The notes under the pieces: generated by a model
Databases searched by the model: none
What the model saw: the letters and a program-made list of their open reading frames with translations, nothing else
What the model was told of the DNA's origin: nothing
In this document: piece after piece, positions 9,445-17,615 of the stretch
How positions within the stretch are numbered: the first letter of the stretch is position 1
How the letters are laid out: the number at the start of each line of letters is the position of its first letter
Position numbers and translations under genes: made by a program
Source of the DNA: Flavobacterium chungbukense
GTDB taxonomy: Bacteria > Bacteroidota > Bacteroidia > Flavobacteriales > Flavobacteriaceae
Direction of reading: 5' to 3'
NCBI RefSeq assembly: GCF_020805785.1
Contig: NZ_JAJGZV010000004.1
Span: forward strand, 62,001 to 126,000
Length of the DNA stretch: 64,000 nucleotides

Positions 9445-12400
9445 TTATAAACTTACATTTAATCCAATTGATACAACTTTAGCACGTGGAGTACCATTAA
9501 TATCTACCCCAGAAGTTTCCATTTCAGGATTTAAACCTTTATAATCTGAAATTAACCAGATATTTTGGCCTTGAACAAAAAGTCTAAATGTATCTACACC
9601 AATTTTGTCTAATAATACTTTAGGCAATGTATAACCTAAAGTAATGTTATCAAGTGAGATAAAATCTCCTTTTTCAACAAAACGTGTACTAGCACTTCCA
9701 GAAAGGTTAGTAAATGTATTTGAACTTGCATATAATCTTGGTGTCCATCCATCTCCAGGATTAGCAGCACTTTGCCATCTTCCTAAGATTTCAGTTCCGT
9801 TATTGTTGAAGTTTTGATTCAACAACTCTCTTCTTGTTGAGTTGAAAATTTCATTTCCTCCACTAAATCTGAACATGAAACCAAAATCGATGTTTTTATA
9901 TTTCATATTAGAAGATACAGAACCGTAATATGTTGGTAATGTGTTTCCTAATATTTTCTTATCAGCTGTACTTAAAGTAGCTGCTGTTGTTGTATCCATT
10001 GGACCGCCTGGGTTACTTGGATCAAACTTGAAATAAGTCTGTGTATTCAAGTTACCTTGCACTAAACTTCCATCAGCTTTGTAATAAACTGGGTTACCAT
10101 TTGCAGAGTTAACTCCCCAATATTGGAAACCATATAAAGAGTTAATCGACTCACCTTCAGCAATAATAATGTTTGGGGCAATATTTGTATCTGTAGAAGA
10201 ACCACCTACAATAGATTGTCCATTGTAAAGAGCCGTAACTTTGTTTTTAGTTAACGTTAAGTTAGAAGAAATATCCCAAGAGAAATTTTGAGTATTGATT
10301 GCCTTAAAGTTAAGAGAGAACTCATATCCTTGGTTGTACATTTTACCAACGTTTTGGTTAACCGTATTATTTGGAATACCGATAGAAGGAGAAGTTGGAG
10401 CTGCTAAAACTAAGTTATCAATATCATTTTTGAAATAATCAAAAGCTAATGTCAAACGGTTGTTTAAGAATCCTAAATCTACACCAAAGTCAACTTTAGT
10501 AGAAGTTTCCCACTGCAATAAAGGATTACTAAACTGGTAGTATCCAATTCCGTTTGATGGACCATAAGGAGAACCAATTGTAAGGTCTTTTGAAGGATAA
10601 GCTGCACCATTTAATACATCAACGTTACCTACTTCAGAATAAGAACCTCTGAATTTCAAATCAGAAACTACACCGCTGATTCCTTCCATAAAACTTTCTT
10701 TAGATACTGTCCAACCTGCAGAAACTCCAGGGAAGTTGTGGTATCTAACATCAGATTCGAATTGTGAAATTCCGTCACGTCTAAGAGACGCCTGTAAGAA
10801 GTATTTTTCTTTAAAGTTGTAAGTGAAACGACCTAAGTAAGAAATAATACCTTTTTCTGTAATACCACCACCTGCATCTTTAGTATTGAATGTATTTGTT
10901 ACAAGATTCTCATCAAAGAAATCACTAATGATGTCACTTCCTTGACCCCATAACAATTTATCTCTAGATTTTTGGTATTCAGCAACTCCTGTTAAACCAA
11001 TGTTGTGGTTTTCAGCAAAAGTATGTTTGTAGTTCAAGATATTTTGCCAGTTCCATCTTAAAAGGTTTCTGTTATCTTGGTAAACTAAACCATTAGATCC
11101 ACGTCCATCACCATGAATAGGGTTCCAATATTGAAAACCGTCAGTCATTGCGTTATCAGCACTTACCTGTAATTTATAACTTAAGTCTGAAGTAATTTGC
11201 GCATTTGCATAAGCACTTGCGATAATTCTTGTTGTTGTAGACTTGTATTTGTTGTGATCCAAAACATACAAAATGTTTGTAATATTATCTCCAACAGCTG
11301 CCGTGTTATCCCACTGACCAACTGTAGCATTATTTGCTGATAGGTTGTAACCTGTTGGATCTAAAGCATCGTAAATTGGCGTATTAGGCAATTGTCTGAT
11401 TGTATTAAAGATATTTCCAGAAAGACCACTAGCATTACTGTTCAATCCATCATACTCTGTTCTACTTACCGCTAAGTTTGTTCCGATACTTAACCATTTG
11501 TTTATATTCTGATCAATGTTTGCTCTAATAGAGTATTTTTTCATACTATTAGCCAAGTTGATACCATCCATATCAGAAAGACCTAAAGACAAATAGTATT
11601 TAGTTTTTTCAGATCCTCCGCTAAAATTAAGATTATGCGTTACTTGTGGAGCATTTCTTAAAACAGCTCCCTGCCAATCTGTGTTATATGTATTTCCAAC
11701 TGCCCAAGGAGTTTGTCCTGCATTAGTTCTTTTTTCGTTAGAAATCACTAAGAAATCAGGAGTTTCTAACAAGTCATATTTTTTAGCAGCACTTGCAACA
11801 CCAAAAACACTTGAATAACTCACTTTTAAAGCACCTTTTTTACCGCTTTTAGTTGTAATTAAAATTACCCCATTAGCAGCACGAGATCCATAAATAGCTG
11901 TTGCAGCACCATCTTTTAACACGTCAAAAGACTCAATATCCTCTGGATTAATATCTGCCAAACCATTTGTAGCAGAAACACCTCCAATATCACCTGAGTA
12001 AATTGGCACACCATCTACAACAATTAAAGGCTCTGTACTACCAGAAATAGATCCGATACCTCTAATTCTAATTTTTGGTGCAGCACCAAGAAGACCTGTG
12101 TTCGTTAAGACTTGAACCCCTGTTGCTCTACCAGCTAAAACACCTTCGAAAGACGGAGTAACTAAGTTAGAAATGTCTTTTCCAGCAATTTTAGAGATAG
12201 ATCCAGTTACCTCTTTTCTTTTCTGTACACCGTAACCAACAACCACAACTTCATTCATTAATTGTGCTTCAGACTCTAATTCAACGCTAATTGTATTAGA
12301 TGTTCCTACAGTGACATTTTTATTATTCATACCTACGTATGAAAAAATCAAAACATCACCAGTTTTTGCTTTGATAGAGTAGCTTCCGTCAAAATCTGTC

Positions 12401-12558
12401 TGAGTACTTGTTTTAGATCCTTTCACAAGGACATTTACCCCTGGAATAACACCTGTTTTATCAGATACCTTTCCAGTTACAGTTCTCTCCTGAGCAAAAG
12501 AAAACTGCATAGATAACGCTACAAGCAGCGTCGAAATCCATTTTAATTTTAATTTCAT
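9445..12558 (-). CDS. SusC/RagA-family TonB-dependent outer-membrane transporter
   Basis: The 1037-residue protein has a signal peptide (cleaved after FSFAQ). Next comes a carboxypeptidase-regulatory-like beta domain (about 24-112, TVTGKVSDKTGVIPGVNVLVKG). Its TonB-box/plug region follows: NEVVVVGYGVQKR, the RGIGSI signature, PLIVVDGVPI and GSRAANGVILITTK (about 105-240). The rest is a 22-strand barrel ending KVVSIGLNVSL. It imports a large nutrient through the outer membrane using TonB energy, together with the SusD lipoprotein 9 bases downstream. Length and domain order are standard. The 582-base region upstream presumably holds the promoter, but I could not find a clean -7/-33 pair. Confidence 0.96.
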   Translation of the reverse strand: MKLKLKWISTLLVALSMQFSFAQERTVTGKVSDKTGVIPGVNVLVKGSKTSTQTDFDGSYSIKAKTGDVLIFSYVGMNNKNVTVGTSNTISVELESEAQLMNEVVVVGYGVQKRKEVTGSISKIAGKDISNLVTPSFEGVLAGRATGVQVLTNTGLLGAAPKIRIRGIGSISGSTEPLIVVDGVPIYSGDIGGVSATNGLADINPEDIESFDVLKDGAATAIYGSRAANGVILITTKSGKKGALKVSYSSVFGVASAAKKYDLLETPDFLVISNEKRTNAGQTPWAVGNTYNTDWQGAVLRNAPQVTHNLNFSGGSEKTKYYLSLGLSDMDGINLANSMKKYSIRANIDQNINKWLSIGTNLAVSRTEYDGLNSNASGLSGNIFNTIRQLPNTPIYDALDPTGYNLSANNATVGQWDNTAAVGDNITNILYVLDHNKYKSTTTRIIASAYANAQITSDLSYKLQVSADNAMTDGFQYWNPIHGDGRGSNGLVYQDNRNLLRWNWQNILNYKHTFAENHNIGLTGVAEYQKSRDKLLWGQGSDIISDFFDENLVTNTFNTKDAGGGITEKGIISYLGRFTYNFKEKYFLQASLRRDGISQFESDVRYHNFPGVSAGWTVSKESFMEGISGVVSDLKFRGSYSEVGNVDVLNGAAYPSKDLTIGSPYGPSNGIGYYQFSNPLLQWETSTKVDFGVDLGFLNNRLTLAFDYFKNDIDNLVLAAPTSPSIGIPNNTVNQNVGKMYNQGYEFSLNFKAINTQNFSWDISSNLTLTKNKVTALYNGQSIVGGSSTDTNIAPNIIIAEGESINSLYGFQYWGVNSANGNPVYYKADGSLVQGNLNTQTYFKFDPSNPGGPMDTTTAATLSTADKKILGNTLPTYYGSVSSNMKYKNIDFGFMFRFSGGNEIFNSTRRELLNQNFNNNGTEILGRWQSAANPGDGWTPRLYASSNTFTNLSGSASTRFVEKGDFISLDNITLGYTLPKVLLDKIGVDTFRLFVQGQNIWLISDYKGLNPEMETSGVDINGTPRAKVVSIGLNVSL

Positions 12559-13140
12559 TTTAAGTTATTTTGAATTAGTATTTCGCAAACATCATAATTA
12601 TTTCTTAAAATACCAAGCCGTTTATTAACACTTTCTAATGTTATTTTAATGTTTCATTAACACTTATAATTAATAAAGCAACAATTTCACGCTTAGACCT
12701 AGTTATATTTAACAAAACGGTTAAAAATGCTTTTTTTATCACTTTTTAATTTTAACAAATAATTAACACTTTAAAATGTAACAAATCACTTTTTTTTTAG
12801 TCTAAAACATCATTTTCATAAATAATATCTTAACAAAAAGTTAATGCAAAAAACTTTTTAATCTTGTTTTCTGTCATGTTCGTCGATTCATTTCATTCAT
12901 TTATTGAAAAAGAATAATTTATTCTCTTCTTGTTAACAGAAAAAAACACCCATTTAATCTGATTTTCAGATTTAAAAAAAAAAGAAAACTAATTTCAGAG
13001 TTAAAGAACAAAATCATAAAAAACAGGTGTTTTTTTCTTGCAAATAAGTTTTCTCAAAAACTTTGATCTCATTTTTAGAACTTCATTTTTTAGGTCAATT
13101 TTCAAAAAATTGCAATATTTGCGATTCAAAAGAATAAGAA
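12559..13140. other. Long A+T-rich divergent intergenic region, susC / rnhB
   Basis: These 582 bases hold no convincing ORF. The notable structure is a 10-base inverted repeat, AAAAAACACC at 12941-12950 and GGTGTTTTTT at 13026-13035. A smaller hairpin (AATCTGA / TCAGATT, 12956-12972) lies between the arms. The outer repeat reads as a terminator-like end on either strand, so a leader RNA or small RNA for susC is possible. Just before rnhB, AATATTTG near 13115 is a one-mismatch -7 element. Confidence 0.4.
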
Positions 13141-13806
13141 ATGCTCGAAAAAAATTTCTCAGGATTAATTTTAGAAACCGGAACTGATGAAGCTGGCCGA
13201 GGATGCCTAGCTGGTCCTGTTACGGCAGCCGCGATAATTTTACCAGAACATTTTGAAAATCAAATATTGAATGATAGTAAACAATTGTCTGAGAAAACAA
13301 GAGCTCTTTTAAGACCTATCATAGAACAAGAAGCTTTGTGTTTTGCGGTTACACATTTATTTCCAGATGAAATTGATGAAATAAATATTTTAAATGCTTC
13401 AATGAAAGGAATGCAAGAATGCATTTTAAAACTCAAGCATGTTCCAGAATATATTATCGTGGACGGAAACCGTGCCATAAACGCGAAACTTGGTCTTAAA
13501 AACACCTTTGGAAAACAATTTACTCCTGAAGAAATTTCGTTACTTAAATCAATTCCGAATCAAAGTATTATAAAAGGAGATGGTAAATATTTGAGTATTG
13601 CAGCGGCTTCTGTATTAGCCAAAACATATCGTGACGAATACATGGATCAAATCCATGAAGAATTCCCTATGTACAATTGGAAAAAAAATAAAGGTTATCC
13701 GACCAAAGAGCATCGAGAAGCAATTAAAAAATATGGAACTACAAAATACCATAGAATGAGCTTTAGGCTTTTGCCAGAACAACTAGAACTTAATTTTTTT
13801 GAATAA
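13141..13806 (+). CDS. rnhB: Ribonuclease HII
   Basis: This 221-residue protein carries the RNase HII signature [13 protein letters not shown], with catalytic D16 and E17. D108 lies in YIIVDGN, and the [24 protein letters not shown] block (about 145-168) supplies the remaining acidic residue(s). It cuts the RNA strand of RNA-DNA hybrids and removes single ribonucleotides from DNA. Length is normal for a bacterial RNase HII. It is transcribed alone from the long intergenic region and ends at a strong bidirectional terminator. Confidence 0.97.
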   Translation: MLEKNFSGLILETGTDEAGRGCLAGPVTAAAIILPEHFENQILNDSKQLSEKTRALLRPIIEQEALCFAVTHLFPDEIDEINILNASMKGMQECILKLKHVPEYIIVDGNRAINAKLGLKNTFGKQFTPEEISLLKSIPNQSIIKGDGKYLSIAAASVLAKTYRDEYMDQIHEEFPMYNWKKNKGYPTKEHREAIKKYGTTKYHRMSFRLLPEQLELNFFE

Positions 13807-13841
13807 AAAAACAAAACGACCCTTTAGGTCGTTTTGTTTTA
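13807..13841. terminator. Bidirectional terminator, rnhB / NTF2-like gene
   Basis: The stem ACAAAACGACC / GGTCGTTTTGT with a 5-base loop is flanked by A-rich and T-rich tracts. It lies directly after the rnhB stop codon and between convergent genes. Confidence 0.85.
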
Positions 13842-13883
13842 AACTAATTACTATTTACTTTTTACTAATTACTTCTTACTTTT
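13842..13883. repeat. Heptamer array of TACTNNT type overlapping a stop codon
   Basis: There are six consecutive 7-base units: AACTAAT, TACTATT, TACTTTT, TACTAAT, TACTTCT and TACTTTT. The last two and a half units are coding. They supply the stop codon (13869-13871) and the final KSKK of the minus-strand NTF2-like protein. Confidence 0.75.
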
Positions 13884-14720
13884 CAAAAATTCGGCAAATT
13901 GTTTTGTGTCGTAATAAAAAGGTCTTACTGCTGTAATTTTTCCATTTTTTAAATCAAAATGTTCAGATATAGGCATTGACATCGTTTTACCTGATTTTTT
14001 AGATTTACAACTAATTGTAAAATAAATAATAACTTCATTTTTAGAAGCATCACTAAAATAAGTTGGTTCTTTTTCTATTTGCAATTCAAAAAATTCTGTT
14101 GATTTAGCAAACATTTTATTCCATTCGCTAAAACCAATAAAAGTTCCTCCATACGGCAAACCAGTTGCTTGATTATAAATGGCTCCATCAGCTATCAAAG
14201 TGCCCAATGCATCAAAATCTCTCGTTTTAAAAAGACATTCATAATATTTTGCAACTACTTTTAGATTGTCAACTTCAAGATTTTTTAACACATCAGCCTC
14301 AGACAAAGCGGCATCTTTGTCCCAAAATCCAATAATTTTACTGACTTGACCTTTTCCGTTTAATCGGGCAAAATCTCGACCGCCCATAATCAGATTATTC
14401 TTTGAATCGACAATTTTCCACTCCCAAGTTACATAATTGTCTTTTACAATCTTTGGTCCTGATGTTAAGATTGCATCTGGATTTTTTTTATAAAATTCAT
14501 TTATCACGTTATTAAATGCTGCAGTTCCTTTTACAGATGCAGAAGGATCTTCAAAAGTGCTGTCTTCCAGCCAAATTGTTTTAATCAATTTCAATCTGGA
14601 ATCGCTGTTTTTTTCTTGCCAAACTTTTTCGTAGGCAGTAATGGCATATAATTTATCTTTCTTCTGAGCAAAAAGACCATTAAGAATAAACAGAAAACAT
14701 AATAAGTAGATTTTTCTCAT
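13869..14720 (-). CDS. Secreted NTF2-like (SnoaL-type) protein
   Basis: The 283-residue protein has a signal peptide (MRKIYLLCFLFILNGLFA, then QKKD) and no lipobox. It seems to hold two copies of an NTF2/SnoaL-like alpha+beta fold. The first is at about 25-150 (WLEDSTFEDPSA, FWDKDAALSEADVLKN); the second, at about 155-283, has KYYECLFKTRDFDALGTLIADGAIYNQ and NGKITAVRPFYYD. NTF2-like folds bind small ligands or act as enzymes. No function can be assigned here. Its last residues and stop lie in a heptamer array. TAAATTTG at 14765-14772 fits a promoter -7 box about 45 bases upstream of the start. Confidence 0.7.
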   Translation of the reverse strand: MRKIYLLCFLFILNGLFAQKKDKLYAITAYEKVWQEKNSDSRLKLIKTIWLEDSTFEDPSASVKGTAAFNNVINEFYKKNPDAILTSGPKIVKDNYVTWEWKIVDSKNNLIMGGRDFARLNGKGQVSKIIGFWDKDAALSEADVLKNLEVDNLKVVAKYYECLFKTRDFDALGTLIADGAIYNQATGLPYGGTFIGFSEWNKMFAKSTEFFELQIEKEPTYFSDASKNEVIIYFTISCKSKKSGKTMSMPISEHFDLKNGKITAVRPFYYDTKQFAEFLKSKK

Positions 14721-14764
14721 AAGGAATTTGGTTAGATTTGATTAAACTTTACTTGCGATGTTTT

Positions 14765-14772
14765 CAAATTTA
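14765..14772 (-). promoter_or_regulatory. -7 element for the NTF2-like gene
   Basis: Read on the minus strand this is TAAATTTG, a full match to TAnnTTTG, about 45 bases before the start codon. No -33 TTG is visible. The rest of the 14721-15020 gap is A+T-rich, and the lipB terminator is at its far end. Confidence 0.4.
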
Positions 14773-14974
14773 GCACAAATACACTACAGAATTACATAAG
14801 TTATATAATTTAGCATCCTTTCAAAATCTTAACTTTTGTCCCTTACTTTTTCATTTTTTTTGAATGTATTTTTATAAAAAACAGCTTTCTATTTAATTAT
14901 ACAAACTCTTTTGGTGTTTAAAAAGAGACTAGATTAGATTGAAATTATGGAGTATTTACAAGAAAAAACAAAAA

Positions 14975-15001
14975 AACCGCTTCAAAAAATTGAAGCGGTT
15001 T
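14975..15001 (-). terminator. lipB terminator
   Basis: A perfect 11-base stem, AACCGCTTCAA / TTGAAGCGGTT, with an AAAA loop. On the minus strand it is followed by a T-rich run. It lies 20 bases past the lipB stop. Confidence 0.85.
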
Positions 15002-15020
15002 ATACGATTAGCAGTCTATT

Positions 15021-15719
15021 TTAAATAAATTCTGCTTCAAATAAAGCTTTTAAATGTTTAATAATTTTAGCCTTTACTTCTTCTTCATCAACCTTTTCTA
15101 CGCCAAGTTCAACATGTAAAGAAGTTACGCCTTTTCCGCGAATACCGCATGGAATTATGTTATCAAAATACCCTAAATCTACATTTACATTTAAAGCAAA
15201 TCCATGCATGGTGACCCATCTCGAGGCACGAACGCCCATTGCGCAAATTTTACGTGCAAATGGAGTTCCCACGCCAAGCCAAACTCCAGTTTCTCCTTCG
15301 CTTCTACCCGATTCTAAGCCATATTCTGCGAGAGTTAAAATAATAGATTCTTCGAGAAAACGTAAATATTTATGAATATCGGTAAAGAAATTTTCTAAAT
15401 CAAGTATCGGATAACCTACAATCTGTCCTGGTCCATGATACGTTATATCACCACCACGATTAATTTTGTAAAAAGTCGCTCCTTTGGCTTCTAATTGCTT
15501 TTCGTTTAATAATAAGTTTTCTAAATCACCGCTTTTACCTAAAGTATACACGTGTGGATGCTCAACAAACAATAAATAATTTGGTGTTGGCAAATCAAGT
15601 TCTTCTCTTCTGTTCTTGATTTTTAAATCGACTATATCTTTAAAAATTTCTTCTTGATATTCCCAAGTCGACTTATAATCTCTTTTTCCCAGATCTTGAA
15701 GTTGGATTTTTTTGTTCAT
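15021..15719 (-). CDS. lipB: Octanoyl-[ACP]:protein octanoyltransferase (lipoate biosynthesis)
   Basis: LipB moves octanoate from acyl carrier protein to lipoyl domains, the first step of lipoic acid synthesis. The 232-residue protein has the RGGDITYHGPGQ motif at 88-99. The catalytic lysine is K157 (ARKICAMGVR), followed by VTMHGFALNV, and the acyl-accepting cysteine is C191 (IIPCGIRGKGVTSL). Length is normal. It starts 5 bases after the upstream lipoprotein stop on the same strand, so it is probably co-transcribed with it. It is followed by its own terminator. Confidence 0.96.
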   Translation of the reverse strand: MNKKIQLQDLGKRDYKSTWEYQEEIFKDIVDLKIKNRREELDLPTPNYLLFVEHPHVYTLGKSGDLENLLLNEKQLEAKGATFYKINRGGDITYHGPGQIVGYPILDLENFFTDIHKYLRFLEESIILTLAEYGLESGRSEGETGVWLGVGTPFARKICAMGVRASRWVTMHGFALNVNVDLGYFDNIIPCGIRGKGVTSLHVELGVEKVDEEEVKAKIIKHLKALFEAEFI

Positions 15720-15724
15720 TTTAA

Positions 15725-16477
15725 TTATTTTTCAAACTCAACATCAAAGTTAAGTTTGTCAGGATTCTCCATATAATCCGTAAAAGAGTATTGAATTGTA
15801 AGTGATTTTCGGTCGTCGCTAAATAAAGCATTCGGATTAGAGACTTTTTTTATTTTTTTTGGAAAGTGATATTTTACAATATAATTAGAAGATGCAAACA
15901 TCATTTTAGACATATCTCCAGCAGAATCTTTAGGTTTTGCTGCCAGTTTTTGCTGATCGATTACGGCTTTTCTTGCAAATTTTTTTCCGTCGTAAGTATA
16001 ACTTAATTTACTGTTATTATCTCCAAAACCACTTCCTAACGGACTTGCTCCCGCTCCGCCTTCTAATTTTTGAAACGTACTCAAGGTCTGTAAGATATCC
16101 TGAAGTTCATTTACATTTTTAAAATCGGTTCCTAAAGTCATTAAAAACTGTTTTTTAGTCGAACTCATTTTGGTCATTACAACAAAGTTTTCTAGTTTTT
16201 TAAGTTCTTTTTGAGTTTCTGGAGACAATTTTGAAATACTGTCTTTTTTCTGTTCAAATAATTGCTTGAATGTAAAAGTCGAATCGATATCTTTTTTGGC
16301 ATCTTCACCCATTTGACCCGCTATTTGGTCTCCAGCCATTTCCATTAAAGAAGACCCATCCATATCTACAGAGAATTTTCCGGTTCCGTTATCGTTGATA
16401 TAAATATTTTCAGTAAAAGTGCAACTTGTTAATGTCGCTATTAAAAAACAAAAACTAAGTAATTTGTATAATTTCAT
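15725..16477 (-). CDS. Lipoprotein, first of two tandem paralogues
   Basis: A 250-residue lipoprotein starts at ATG 16477 (MKLYKLLSF, lipobox LTSC). A TTG seven codons upstream extends the frame but lies inside the -7 promoter box, so it cannot be the start. After the lipid cysteine comes TENIYINDNGTGKFSVDMD. Near the end is KYHFPKKIKKVSNPNALFSDDRKSL. Both blocks recur in the next gene upstream, so the two are tandem duplicates. I do not recognise a named family. The N-terminal NxxGTGxxxVxxD pattern suggests a beta-strand envelope protein. lipB follows after 5 bases. Confidence 0.75.
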   Translation of the reverse strand: MKLYKLLSFCFLIATLTSCTFTENIYINDNGTGKFSVDMDGSSLMEMAGDQIAGQMGEDAKKDIDSTFTFKQLFEQKKDSISKLSPETQKELKKLENFVVMTKMSSTKKQFLMTLGTDFKNVNELQDILQTLSTFQKLEGGAGASPLGSGFGDNNSKLSYTYDGKKFARKAVIDQQKLAAKPKDSAGDMSKMMFASSNYIVKYHFPKKIKKVSNPNALFSDDRKSLTIQYSFTDYMENPDKLNFDVEFEK

Positions 16478-16495
16478 CGTAGTACAATTTTTTAT

Positions 16496-16503
16496 CAAAG
16501 ATA
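16496..16503 (-). promoter_or_regulatory. -7 element deciding the lipoprotein start
   Basis: On the minus strand this reads TATCTTTG, a perfect TAnnTTTG. The start codon ATG 16477 lies about 18 bases downstream of it. The longer frame's TTG start overlaps this box, which excludes it. Confidence 0.55.
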
Positions 16504-16514
16504 CGAACTTTTTA

Positions 16515-16546
16515 GATTCTGAGATTCTAAGCTACTAAGTTGCTAA
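16515..16546. repeat. Octamer array, 4 units
   Basis: There are four 8-base units on the plus strand: GATTCTGA, GATTCTAA, GCTACTAA and GTTGCTAA. On the minus strand this is the TTNGNNNC pattern, with one TCAG. The array lies between the two paralogous lipoprotein genes. Confidence 0.75.
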
Positions 16547-16576
16547 GTTCATAAATGCTGAAGCCAACAAACTTTA

Positions 16577-17302
16577 TTATTCTAAAACCACTTCTAGATT
16601 TGTACTTGCGGGATTTCCTGAAAAATCTGAAAGCAAAAATTCTAAGGTTAGAGATTTTTTGTCTGGACTGACAACCGCATTTGAATTAGAAACTGATTTT
16701 ATCTTAAAAGGAAAATGATACTTTAAGATATAATTTTGAACCAGTTTTGAAGAGCCATATTTAGAAACAAATTTTTCTGATTCTCCTTTTGCTTTTTCCA
16801 ATTCGCTTGTATTGATAATGGATACCGAGCGTTTAAAAATTTTTCCATTAAAAAAATACCCAATCGTGAAATAATTATTTTCTGCCGTCAATGCATAATT
16901 ATGCTGAATATCTGAGGCATAATTTTCTGTCTTAAATAAATCTGGAATTTCTGAGACTTTATGAAATTGAAGCGAAAACTCATTTTTATATTCTTTTTCG
17001 AAAGAGCTTTTCTTAAGATGCACTTTTACATTCGAATATTTTTGAAATAACTGCTGTTCTTCAGCGGTATATTTTGTGAAATTTTCATTGTATTTATCGA
17101 TATATTCTTTAAAAATGTAAGTGGTATCCTGAAAAACATTTTCTTTTGAATATTCTTCTCCAGCCAATTGCATATAACTGTTTTCATCTCGAAACTGTTC
17201 TAGTTTTATGGTGCCGCTCCCGTCTGAATTAATGGAAAGTGTTTCGGTAATTTGACAGCTTGCAAATAAAAATATAAGCAATAAGAGTACTAGATGTTTC
17301 AT
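16577..17302 (-). CDS. Lipoprotein, second of two tandem paralogues
   Basis: This 241-residue lipoprotein has the signal MKHLVLLLLIFLFASC and a lipid cysteine at 16. TETLSINSDGSGTIKLEQF follows and, near the end, KYHFPFKIKSVSNSNAVVSPDKKSLTLE. These blocks match the downstream paralogue closely, while the middle parts (about 50-170) diverge. That pattern fits an old tandem duplication with conserved structural ends. No family is recognised and no enzymatic motif is visible. The 99-base gap to its paralogue holds an octamer array and a promoter, so the two can be transcribed separately. Confidence 0.75.
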   Translation of the reverse strand: MKHLVLLLLIFLFASCQITETLSINSDGSGTIKLEQFRDENSYMQLAGEEYSKENVFQDTTYIFKEYIDKYNENFTKYTAEEQQLFQKYSNVKVHLKKSSFEKEYKNEFSLQFHKVSEIPDLFKTENYASDIQHNYALTAENNYFTIGYFFNGKIFKRSVSIINTSELEKAKGESEKFVSKYGSSKLVQNYILKYHFPFKIKSVSNSNAVVSPDKKSLTLEFLLSDFSGNPASTNLEVVLE

Positions 17303-17437
17303 TTTATTTTAAAGAGAGATTGGTTCGAAGAAGCTAAGATACTACGTTTTTTTTCGTTTATTTCTTACAGGAATATTTTACTCAAAATAACAAACATCGC
17401 AACCAAAACGTCTTATGAAAACCAAAACCTCTAATCT

Positions 17438-17507
17438 AGCCCCGATAGAAGCGGTATCCTTTTTTTGGCTTCTTTAGCCAGAAAAAGATACAAGCGGATA
17501 GCGGGAC
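17438..17507 (+). ncRNA. Flavo-1-like structured RNA candidate
   Basis: The segment begins AGCCCCGATAGAAGCGG and ends ACAAGCGGATAGCGGGA. Between the ends lies a stem GTATC(C)TTTTT / AAAAAGATAC capped by TGGCT / AGCCA. The outer ends can pair as CCCG / CGGG. From memory this conserved sequence corresponds to the Flavo-1 RNA motif, a structured RNA of unknown function in Flavobacteriia. The identification needs a covariance-model search. It lies upstream of the lysS promoter and so is not part of the lysS leader. Confidence 0.5.
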
Positions 17508-17563
17508 AAAACGTTCATGAAAAAACGATAAATTTCTGCTGCAAAAAACCTTAACACTTTGAG

Positions 17564-17593
17564 TTGAAACTTGAAACAAAAATTTTATCTTTG
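17564..17593 (+). promoter_or_regulatory. lysS promoter
   Basis: TTG (17564-17566), 19 bases, then TATCTTTG (17586-17593) is a textbook Bacteroidota promoter. Transcription should begin near 17600. The TTG-started longer frame at 17571 lies inside the promoter, so ATG 17616 is the real start. Confidence 0.8.
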
Positions 17594-17615
17594 CACACTT
17601 AAAAAAAAGCACAAA

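Noticed and set aside
7855..12558. susCD as a polysaccharide utilisation locus.
   Set aside because: No glycoside hydrolase, sensor or sigma/anti-sigma genes are adjacent, so no glycan substrate can be claimed.
17571..17615. TTG-started N-terminal extension of lysS (15 codons).
   Set aside because: It lies within the TTG-N19-TATCTTTG promoter, so it cannot be transcribed; ATG 17616 gives the normal LysRS start.
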